Assembly (NCBI RefSeq): GCF_900182605.1
Contig: NZ_FXTB01000003.1
Coordinates: 310,001 to 374,000 of the forward strand
Direction of reading: 5' to 3'
Source of the DNA: Saccharicrinis carchari
GTDB taxonomy: Bacteria > Bacteroidota > Bacteroidia > Bacteroidales > Marinilabiliaceae
Length of the DNA stretch: 64,000 nucleotides
The position numbers were made by a program, and so were the translations under genes. The notes under the pieces were generated by a model. The model was not told the DNA's origin and searched no databases. It saw only the letters and a program-made list of their open reading frames with translations. Shown here piece by piece: positions 55,231 to 62,480 of this stretch; positions within the stretch are counted from its first letter, which is position 1; each line of letters starts with the position of its first letter.

Positions 55231-55402
55231 TCCCCATCCCTTCGCCTTAGGCGAAGTACTTCCCCTTTTTTTTGAGAAAAAGGGGAAGAGCCGACTTCGT
55301 GAGGGATATCGTATGAATTTAACTTATACACCATGCGGGCTCTTCCCCCTCCCATTTTCTTGAAGGGGGGGGAAGTACCGCACCAGAGGTGTGGGGATGG
55401 GG
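55231..55402. repeat. Large inverted repeat between tolC and the activator gene
   Basis: Left arm 55231-55292 and right arm 55338-55402 are inverted copies of about 62-65 bp with scattered differences (both arms read CCCCATCCC ... GTACTTCCCC ... GGGGAAGAGCC in their own orientation), separated by about 45 bp. Each arm has inner hairpins, in the left one TTCGCC-TTA-GGCGAA and CTTCCCC...GGGGAAG. This family differs from the spacer elements A-C. It may be a small non-autonomous mobile element; no transposase is seen. Confidence 0.75.
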
Positions 55403-55457
55403 GTCAATGTGAAAGCTTTTTATTTTCTTACATGGAAAAACTCAAAACGCACGAATC

Positions 55458-56822
55458 ATGAAAGCAAACATATTAATAGTTGACGACAATAAAAGCGTAT
55501 TGAGTGCGCTGGATATTCTGTTGGCACCGCAATTCGATCACGTCAAATGTTTCTCCTCGCCCAATCAAATTGTTACGGAGCTTAGACAAAGGGATTATCA
55601 GTTGGTATTGCTGGACATGAATTTTAAAACGGGCGCCAATACCGGTAACGAGGGAATATTCTGGCTCAACGAGATAAAGGAAAGATCGCCCAGCACCTCC
55701 GTTGTGCTGATAACCGCCTATGGCGATGTAGAGTTGGCCGTGAAAGCTCTGAAGCTGGGCGCTACGGATTTTATTTTAAAGCCATGGGACAATGCCAAGC
55801 TCCTGGCCACCATTCAATCGGCCATACAGTTAAGCTTTTCGCGCAACGAGGTGAGCGATTTAAAGCAAAAGGAGAAAGCACTGAAACAGGCATTCAATCC
55901 AAAAGATAAATATATGATAGGCTCGTCGCCGGAGTTGATGGCCGTTTTAAAAATGGTGCAAAAAGTAGCCAAAACGGATACCAACGTACTGATTACGGGG
56001 GAGAACGGGACGGGCAAGGAATTGGTGGCGCGGGAGATACACCGTTTGTCGAAACGAAATAAGGAGATGTTGGTGTCGGTGGATATGGGCGCCGTTACCG
56101 AAACGCTTTTCGAGAGCGAGCTGTTTGGCCATGTGAAGGGGGCTTTTACCGATGCCAGGGAGTCGCGCCCCGGCAAGTTTGAGATAGCGCATAAAGGCAC
56201 ACTTTTTTTGGATGAGATAGGCAACCTTTCTTTTCATCTGCAAGCCAAGCTCTTGGCGGCACTTCAAAACAGGCAGGTGACCCGCATCGGCGCCAACCAA
56301 CCAATGCCCATCGATATACGGCTGATAACGGCCACCAACAAGGATTTGGAGAGAATGGTGGGGGAGGAGCTTTTTAGGGAAGATTTGCTGTACCGTATCA
56401 ATACCATACATATTGAAGTGCCGCCGCTGCGCGTAAGGGGCAACGACATATTGGTATTGGCAGAATTTTTTCTGAAAAAGTATGCTCATAAATACGATAA
56501 GCCCGTTCCAAAGTTAAATCAGCAGGCCCAGGAGATGCTGCTCAAATACCAATGGCCCGGTAATATCCGCGAACTGGAACATGCCATCGAAAAGGCCATC
56601 ATCCTGAGCGATACCAAAGTATTAAAACCGGATGACTTTTATTTGAGGCCTGCCAAGGTGGGCAAAGGGGGTGCGGCATCCTTAAAAATTGAGGACATGG
56701 AGCAAAAACTCATTGGCAAAGCCCTGGAAGCCCATCCCGGAAATATTACCGCAGCGGCGGCAGAACTGGGCATTACACGGCAGACCTTGTACAACAAAAT
56801 GAAAAAATACGAGTTTTTATGA
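55458..56822 (+). CDS. NtrC-family sigma-54-dependent response regulator
   Basis: 454 residues. Receiver (about 1-125) with Asp53 in VLLDMNFKTG; AAA+ domain (about 150-390) with Walker A GENGTGKE (181-188), the sigma-54 contact loop GAFTDA (228-233, consensus GAFTGA), Walker B TLFLDEIGNL, and arginine-finger region LREDLLYRINT-like; C-terminal Fis-type helix-turn-helix (about 415-454, NITAAAAELGITRQTLYNKM). It activates sigma-54 polymerase when phosphorylated, probably by the kinase encoded next. The likely target is the divergent tolC operon. Confidence 0.95.
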   Translation: MKANILIVDDNKSVLSALDILLAPQFDHVKCFSSPNQIVTELRQRDYQLVLLDMNFKTGANTGNEGIFWLNEIKERSPSTSVVLITAYGDVELAVKALKLGATDFILKPWDNAKLLATIQSAIQLSFSRNEVSDLKQKEKALKQAFNPKDKYMIGSSPELMAVLKMVQKVAKTDTNVLITGENGTGKELVAREIHRLSKRNKEMLVSVDMGAVTETLFESELFGHVKGAFTDARESRPGKFEIAHKGTLFLDEIGNLSFHLQAKLLAALQNRQVTRIGANQPMPIDIRLITATNKDLERMVGEELFREDLLYRINTIHIEVPPLRVRGNDILVLAEFFLKKYAHKYDKPVPKLNQQAQEMLLKYQWPGNIRELEHAIEKAIILSDTKVLKPDDFYLRPAKVGKGGAASLKIEDMEQKLIGKALEAHPGNITAAAAELGITRQTLYNKMKKYEFL

Positions 56823-56972
56823 AAATACCTTACCTTGCTAACCATCTGACTAAGAAAACACTTAACAAGCTATCCGATTTTTCTAAAAATACTGTTTATC
56901 AGTTTTTTGAAAAATCTAACCTCTAATCTCTATCTTCTAACCTCTAGTCTCTATCCTCTAACACGCTAGTTC

Positions 56973-58343
56973 ATGATCAAGTCCTTTTATCTTCAGCTGA
57001 TAAGTCGTATTATGCTCATCGTAACACTTTCGGTGGTAAGCACGGTTTGCTTTTTAAGCGATTTTCATTTTGTCTATGGTGCGGCCTGCTCCATCGTTAT
57101 GCTAATCGTTATCTTTCGTTTCATTAAATTTTTGAATACGGTAAACGAGCAAATCAGTTTCTTTTTCGAGAGCATCCTAAACGAAGATTTCAATTCGGTA
57201 TATGCGCTAAAACGGAAAAGTAAAATCCTGGATAAGCTAAACGAAAATCTGGACAAGGTAAACCGTAAAATGCAGGACGCCCTGATGGCCAACGCCCGTC
57301 AGGAACAATATTTTAAGGCTTTGATAGAGCACGTGGGGACGGGCATTATTACCTGCAACAAGGACGGCTTTGTGATTGATGCCAATGCGGGCTTTAAACA
57401 GTTGGTGGGGCTGGAGCAACTCACGCACACCAAGCAATTGCAAAAGGTGGACAGCAAATTGATGGAAGCCGTTAACTCCATACGCCACAAGGAACAAAAG
57501 ATAGTGGGTGTAAATAATGAAAGACAGGGCGACACTGTCCGGCTTTTGCTCAAGGCAGCAGCTTTTAATACGGGCGCTCAAAACCTGATGCTTATATCGG
57601 CTCAGAATATCGACAAAGAACTGGACGAAAATGAGCTGGACTCATGGATGAAACTTATCCGGGTGCTCACCCACGAAATAATGAATTCCATTGCGCCCAT
57701 CACCTCCTTGTCCGAAACCATAGCCTCGCTTTACAGTAAGGAGGGCAAGGCAGTTTTGGCCAAAGATATCGATGATCGTACCATTGAAACCACCATTCGC
57801 GGGCTCAATGTTATCCGGGAGCAGGGCAAGGGGCTGATAAACTTTGTGGAATCGTACCGCTCGCTGATGCGTTTGCCAAAGCCTAAAAAGGAGCGCGTTA
57901 AGCTGTATTCTTTCCTCGAAAAACAATGTGCCATCAATCAGGCTAAAGAAATAAACATGCAATTGCTTTGTGCAGATGAGGACAGAAATCTATCTGTTTG
58001 TGCCGATAAGGAGCAGCTTGGGCAGGTGCTGGCCAACCTGATAAAAAATGCCATTTATGCTTTGAAGGGAAGCCAAAATCCGGAAATTACAATCGGCTTT
58101 GGTACAAACCAGAAAAACCGGGTGGAGATATCGGTTAAAGATAACGGGCCGGGTATCGACCCCGACTTATTGGAAGAGATATTCATCCCCTTTTTTACCA
58201 CCAAGGAAACCGGGAGCGGCATCGGCCTAAGCCTGTCGCGCCAGATAATGCGTCTGCACGGTGGTTGGCTAAAAGCACAATCGGTTATGGGCAAGGAAAG
58301 TGTTTTTACAATGGTATTGCCAAAGGAGGGTACCGCGGTGTAG
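56973..58343 (+). CDS. NtrB-like sensor histidine kinase
   Basis: 456 residues. Two spans (about 11-29 and 34-52) with a very short outside loop, a linker with coiled-coil character (about 55-112), a PAS domain (about 115-210, IEHVGTGIITCNKDGFVIDANAG), an H-box with His234 in LTHEIMNSIAPI (the HEIxNxLxxI form of NtrB-like kinases) and a HATPase with DNGPGIDPDLLEEIFIPFFTTK and GSGIGLSLSRQIM. It has no sizeable periplasmic sensor, so it may read an intracellular or membrane signal. Cognate kinase of the activator 150 bp upstream. Confidence 0.92.
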   Translation: MIKSFYLQLISRIMLIVTLSVVSTVCFLSDFHFVYGAACSIVMLIVIFRFIKFLNTVNEQISFFFESILNEDFNSVYALKRKSKILDKLNENLDKVNRKMQDALMANARQEQYFKALIEHVGTGIITCNKDGFVIDANAGFKQLVGLEQLTHTKQLQKVDSKLMEAVNSIRHKEQKIVGVNNERQGDTVRLLLKAAAFNTGAQNLMLISAQNIDKELDENELDSWMKLIRVLTHEIMNSIAPITSLSETIASLYSKEGKAVLAKDIDDRTIETTIRGLNVIREQGKGLINFVESYRSLMRLPKPKKERVKLYSFLEKQCAINQAKEINMQLLCADEDRNLSVCADKEQLGQVLANLIKNAIYALKGSQNPEITIGFGTNQKNRVEISVKDNGPGIDPDLLEEIFIPFFTTKETGSGIGLSLSRQIMRLHGGWLKAQSVMGKESVFTMVLPKEGTAV

Positions 58344-58412
58344 CGCGCTATCGGCAACATATATTTGCCCTGTGAATAAATCCTATGGTTAAGCTGTTTT
58401 ACCAAAACCACT

Positions 58413-58964
58413 TTACTCCTTATTTTTCGTTTCCTCGGCTTTTTGTTCCTCATGGTATTTGGCTGCTAAAAGTGCCAGGTACGAGCTAAATGCTTTGATG
58501 GCCTCTTCGGTGCCTTTTGATATTTCCTTTTGTTGAAGGGTGAGTAAGAATTTACTGTAGATACCGGTGAGGCAAAGCTCAATTTCGTTGCTGAGCTTTT
58601 TACCTGTTTTTTGATCAAACTCATTAATAAAAGGGAGGGTGGCACCGTAAACGTGATGATAGGCGATTTCTTTTTTATTGGCAATTAATTCCAGATGTAG
58701 GCGATGCAAATCGTTAACCAGGTTAGTGATTACCTGCAAGTGGCCTTTTTCTTTAATCTGCTCCAGGGTCATCATTTCTATCAAATTATCGTACCATGCT
58801 ATGGTTTCGTGCAGCACCTCGCCGCTCATGTTATACTGCGGAATAACATTTTTTTTAATGGCTTCCATATCGAACTGGTATGCCCTTATCAAATCTTCTA
58901 CCTGCCACATGTAAAGTATGTATTCAACTATATTGCTGTGGCGTTTCTCTTTGGCTACAATCAT
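58413..58964 (-). CDS. DUF4924 family protein
   Basis: 183 residues, helical throughout, no signal peptide or span. The start IVAKEKRHSNIVEYILYMWQVEDLIRAYQFD, the block LEQIKEKGHLQVITNLVNDLHRLHLELI and the Lys/Glu-rich end match DUF4924, a Bacteroidota-restricted cytoplasmic family of unknown function. It is convergent with the sigma-54 kinase and lies upstream of nothing on its strand. Confidence 0.85.
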   Translation of the reverse strand: MIVAKEKRHSNIVEYILYMWQVEDLIRAYQFDMEAIKKNVIPQYNMSGEVLHETIAWYDNLIEMMTLEQIKEKGHLQVITNLVNDLHRLHLELIANKKEIAYHHVYGATLPFINEFDQKTGKKLSNEIELCLTGIYSKFLLTLQQKEISKGTEEAIKAFSSYLALLAAKYHEEQKAEETKNKE

Positions 58965-59025
58965 TTTAATCGCTTATAGGTGCTGTTAACAGTTGGTTAT
59001 TTATCCGGATATTGAAAAGTTAAAA

Positions 59026-59418
59026 CTAAAAATCCCAGTCGTCCGATTCTTGTATTTTATCCAAGTCGCGGCGGTCTTTTTTTGTAGGGCGTCCCAATCC
59101 TTTTCGGCGTCCCATGGCGTTGGCCAGGCGTGTCAACTCCAATGTTTCGAGCTGTTCTTCGCTTGTTACCTCCTGCATAAAGTCGGGTACCAGTTTGGCT
59201 CCCATCCTTTTGCCTGAAACAGCCAACACTTTAAATGAGCGTGTTATAGGCGGAATTTTTACATCAATAGTAATACCCTCCTTTACCATTCGTGAGGTTT
59301 TTACGGGAAGACCGTCAATAAGTACCCGTCCTTTCTTTATGGCTTCGGCAGCCAGGCTCCTTGTTTTAAACACCCTGATAGCCCATAAATATTTATCAAT
59401 ACGTACGCTTTCGTCCAT
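59026..59418 (-). CDS. Hsp15-type S4-domain RNA-binding protein
   Basis: 130 residues. An S4 RNA-binding domain (about 5-65, VRIDKYLWAIRVFKTRSLAAEAIKKG) and a basic tail with GRRKGLGRPTKKDRRDLDK. Hsp15 binds stalled 50S subunits carrying a peptidyl-tRNA and helps recycle them. It begins 4 bp after the pth stop, and pth also clears peptidyl-tRNA, so the two are functionally linked in one transcript. Confidence 0.9.
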   Translation of the reverse strand: MDESVRIDKYLWAIRVFKTRSLAAEAIKKGRVLIDGLPVKTSRMVKEGITIDVKIPPITRSFKVLAVSGKRMGAKLVPDFMQEVTSEEQLETLELTRLANAMGRRKGLGRPTKKDRRDLDKIQESDDWDF

Positions 59419-59422
59419 AACA

Positions 59423-60037
59423 CTATTTTTTGTTGTATTGACTCATGGTAGCAGCGGGTCCAATAGTAACAAATCCTTTTATCATTGCAATGGCCGAATC
59501 AATGGCCTGAGGTAAGGCCGCCAGCTCGCTTTCGTCCCACTTTCCTAACACGTAGTCAATCTGTTTTCCGCGACTAAAATTGTTGCCTATGCCAAAACGT
59601 ATTCTACTATAATTGTTATGGCCAAAAACTTCTTGTATATTTTTAAGCCCATTATGTCCTGCATCACTACCTTTTTGGCGCATTCGGAGGGAGGCAAGCG
59701 GTAAGGCCAGGTCATCCACCACCACTAAAAGGTTTTCAGGATTTATTTTCTCTTGCTGCATCCAATACCTGATGGCCTTTCCGCTAAGGTTCATATAGGT
59801 ACTTGGCTTGAGCAGAATGAGCGTGCGGCCTTTAAACTTATACTGAGTTACTGCGCCATATCGCAGGTTATCAAATTCCAGTTTCTCTTGTTTGGCCAAT
59901 TCGTCTAATACATCAAAACCTATGTTGTGGCGGGTGTTCCGATATTCGGAACCAATATTGCCTAAGCCCACTATCAAATACTTCATCGGATCAATTTTGG
60001 AAGCTTTTCTCCGCTTGAATAATTTTTTAAAAATCAT
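59423..60037 (-). CDS. pth: Peptidyl-tRNA hydrolase
   Basis: 204 residues from ATG 60037 with a basic prefix MIFKKLFKRRKASKID before the canonical MKYLIVGLGNIGSEYRNTRHNIGF; if ATG 59986 is used, the protein is the classical 187 residues. The catalytic His lies in RHNIGF, and the Asn/Asp pair in YMNLSG and VDDLALP. It frees tRNA from dropped-off peptidyl-tRNA. A promoter-like box ends about 16 nt before ATG 60037, which fits either start. rplY lies upstream on the same strand beyond a terminator. Confidence 0.92.
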   Translation of the reverse strand: MIFKKLFKRRKASKIDPMKYLIVGLGNIGSEYRNTRHNIGFDVLDELAKQEKLEFDNLRYGAVTQYKFKGRTLILLKPSTYMNLSGKAIRYWMQQEKINPENLLVVVDDLALPLASLRMRQKGSDAGHNGLKNIQEVFGHNNYSRIRFGIGNNFSRGKQIDYVLGKWDESELAALPQAIDSAIAMIKGFVTIGPAATMSQYNKK

Positions 60038-60059
60038 ATTGTAACAAATGTTTATAAGG

Positions 60060-60067
60060 CAAATGTA
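60060..60067 (-). promoter_or_regulatory. Putative -7 box of pth-hsp15
   Basis: Minus-strand TACATTTG (60067 to 60060), an exact TAnnTTTG match between the rplY terminator and pth. It would give a leader of about 16 nt before ATG 60037. The -33 region would lie in the terminator hairpin. Confidence 0.5.
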
Positions 60068-60072
60068 ACAAT

Positions 60073-60106
60073 AAAAAAACCTCCATACTTCAACAATATG
60101 GAGGTT
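60073..60106 (-). terminator. Terminator after rplY
   Basis: AACCTCCATA pairs with TATGGAGGTT around a short loop; on the minus strand a T-run of seven follows. It is also palindromic on the plus strand, but no plus-strand gene reaches it. Confidence 0.85.
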
Positions 60107-60125
60107 AAAAATATGTTTATATGCC

Positions 60126-60713
60126 TTACTTGGCTTCTTCTTCTCCTTCGCCTGTTTGCGCGGCACGGGCAGCTCTTGTAAGCTTAACAGTGGCCACAAC
60201 TGAATTTTTAGCGTTTAGCAACTCCAGTTTGTCGAACGACAAAGCACCTACCTGAACGGAATCGCCCAGCTTAAGATGGCTAATGTTTATATCCAGGGTA
60301 TCAGGTAAGTTTACGGGTAGAGCTTTTACTCGTAACTTGCGTTGCTCCAGTGATAATCTACCACCAGCTTTCACACCTTCGGCCAGACCTTCGAGCACAA
60401 CAGGGATTTCGATAACAACAGGTTTGTCGTCGAAAATATGTAACAGGTCAACGTGAAGGATACGATCACTTACAGGATGGTATTGAATATCCTGAAGAAT
60501 GGCTTCGTGCTTATCGCCATCAATATTTAAGCTAATGATATATACACTGGGCGTATAAATAAGTGGCTTTAATAGTTTTTCATCAATTACAAAGTGTTTA
60601 ACCTCTTTGCCCCCGTATAATACACCGGGTACTTTTCCTTCTCTGCGAAGTTCTTTGGTTGCTTTTTTGCCAATAACCTGGCGCTTAGAACCGTTTAATT
60701 CAATTTTTTTCAT
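60126..60713 (-). CDS. rplY: Large ribosomal subunit protein bL25 (Ctc form)
   Basis: 195 residues. The N-terminal domain (about 1-95) binds 5S rRNA (ELNGSKRQVIGKKATKELRREGKVP at the start), and the added C-terminal domain (about 96-190) makes it the longer TL5/Ctc form, common in Bacteroidota. The tail is Glu-rich and disordered. It stands between prs and pth, a widespread order of these three genes. Confidence 0.95.
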   Translation of the reverse strand: MKKIELNGSKRQVIGKKATKELRREGKVPGVLYGGKEVKHFVIDEKLLKPLIYTPSVYIISLNIDGDKHEAILQDIQYHPVSDRILHVDLLHIFDDKPVVIEIPVVLEGLAEGVKAGGRLSLEQRKLRVKALPVNLPDTLDINISHLKLGDSVQVGALSFDKLELLNAKNSVVATVKLTRAARAAQTGEGEEEAK

Positions 60714-60812
60714 CTTTTTAATTTTTTGTGCTACTCAAAATAAATCACTGGTAATGAACAGGTTTACTCCCCATCACACTTTTTTGCCAAAGGCGGCGCA
60801 AAGATAGATAAA

Positions 60813-61751
60813 TTATATTAGAAATTGATTGCTAATGGATTTATAATAGTAAACTTTTTCGATAGTATCGGCCAAAAGCTCAGCAATAGATAATACTTTT
60901 ATTTTTTCCGATTCTTGTTTTAAAGGAATAGAGTCTGTAACAAATACCTCCTCTAACGATGAGTTGGCTATGGTTTGGTAGGCTGCACCTGACAGTACAG
61001 GATGTGTTGTAAATGCCCTAACACTAATAGCTCCGGAATCTTTCATCATATCAGCAGCCTTGGTCAGGGTACCGGCCGTATCAATCATATCGTCTAATAT
61101 AATTACATTTTTATCCTTCACATCACCTATAATGGTCATGTCGTCTACCACATTAGCTTTAATCCTTGATTTATGACAAATAACCATGGGTACCCCTAAA
61201 AACTTGGCGTAGGTATTGGCTCTTTTGCTACCTCCCACATCGGGCGACGCCACCACAAGATTATCTAAATTCATATTTTTTATATGAGGCAGAAATATCG
61301 ATGAGGCATACAGGTGATCTACCGGCAGATTAAAGAATCCTTGAATTTGGTCTGCGTGCAAATCCATCGTTATAAGGCGGTCTATACCGGCAGCTGTAAG
61401 CATATCGGCGGCCAGCTTAGCTCCAACGGATACGCGTGGCTGATCTTTGCGATCCTGACGTGCCAAACCAAAATATGGGATTACGGCCACTATTTTATAG
61501 GCCGATGCTCTTTTAGCGGCATCAACCATCATCAGCAATTCCAACAGGTTATCGGCAGGTGGAAAAGTAGATTGAATTAAAAAGACATGCGAACCGCGAA
61601 TCGTTTCCTGAAAAGCTACGGCAAATTCGCCATCGCTAAAATTTAACTTTTTAATTTTTCCAAGATCTCTTCCGGAGTAGTTACTAATTTTTTGGGTGAG
61701 GTAACGGGACGAGGATCCCGAGAAAATTTTAATCGGCGCTTTTGGTGGCAT
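60813..61751 (-). CDS. prs: Ribose-phosphate pyrophosphokinase
   Basis: 312 residues. The ATP-binding and catalytic signature YFGLARQDRKDQPR (about 94-107), DLHADQIQGFF (129-139), the divalent-metal region and the PRPP loop VIILDDMIDTAGTL are all present. It makes PRPP for purine, pyrimidine, histidine, tryptophan and NAD synthesis in the cytoplasm. The rplY gene follows at about 100 bp on the same strand. Confidence 0.96.
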   Translation of the reverse strand: MPPKAPIKIFSGSSSRYLTQKISNYSGRDLGKIKKLNFSDGEFAVAFQETIRGSHVFLIQSTFPPADNLLELLMMVDAAKRASAYKIVAVIPYFGLARQDRKDQPRVSVGAKLAADMLTAAGIDRLITMDLHADQIQGFFNLPVDHLYASSIFLPHIKNMNLDNLVVASPDVGGSKRANTYAKFLGVPMVICHKSRIKANVVDDMTIIGDVKDKNVIILDDMIDTAGTLTKAADMMKDSGAISVRAFTTHPVLSGAAYQTIANSSLEEVFVTDSIPLKQESEKIKVLSIAELLADTIEKVYYYKSISNQFLI

Positions 61752-61843
61752 CGCAAATAGTTGTTTAGCTGTTTGTTATTTCTAAGACGCTGCAAAGATA
61801 AAAATTCGTAACTTATTTTAGGAAGGAAAACAAATTAATTAAT

Positions 61844-62440
61844 TTACCATTGCTGACTAACCTGATCAATAAAGTGTAGTATTTCATCTCGTCCCTCGCC
61901 TTTTTTGGCCGATGTAACAAATATCTGCGGTAACTCCTCCCATTCTTCCAACAAAGCTTTTTTATAATTAGCTATGTTAATTTCCTTTTCTGATGCCTTG
62001 AGTTTGTCTAACTTGGTAAGGACGATAACGAAAGGAATTCCCCATTCGCCCATTTGCCGCATAAACTCCAGGTCGGCATTTTGTGGTTTGTGTCGGCTGT
62101 CTACCAACACAAATAAGCACATCAAGTTAGATCGATGGCGCAGGTAGTTCTCAATGAGTAACTTAAATGATTTTCGCTGTGTTTTGGATACTTTGGCATA
62201 ACCATAGCCCGGCAAATCGACCAAGTACCAGGTATCGTTAATCGTAAAATGGTTAATTAATTGTGTTTTTCCGGGGGTAGAAGAGGTTTTGGCAAGTGCA
62301 GATTTATTGCATATCATGTTAATGAGCGATGACTTGCCCACATTGGAGCGGCCTATAAACGCGTACTCCGGCCTGTCGGGGTCGGGGCACTGCGTGGGTA
62401 CTGAACTGGATGTGAGGAATTCGGCCTTTTTTATATCCAT
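61844..62440 (-). CDS. engB: Ribosome biogenesis GTP-binding protein EngB/YsxC
   Basis: 198 residues. TRAFAC GTPase with G1 GRSNVGKSS (about 31-39), G2 in TPGKTQ, G3 DLPGYGYAKV, G4 LTKLDKL and G5 TSAKKGEG. It assists late 50S assembly. Short monocistronic-looking unit between prs and the S41 protease gene. Confidence 0.95.
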   Translation of the reverse strand: MDIKKAEFLTSSSVPTQCPDPDRPEYAFIGRSNVGKSSLINMICNKSALAKTSSTPGKTQLINHFTINDTWYLVDLPGYGYAKVSKTQRKSFKLLIENYLRHRSNLMCLFVLVDSRHKPQNADLEFMRQMGEWGIPFVIVLTKLDKLKASEKEINIANYKKALLEEWEELPQIFVTSAKKGEGRDEILHFIDQVSQQW

Positions 62441-62480
62441 TTTTTAAAAAAGTATGTCCGTAAGGTTAAAATTAATCATG

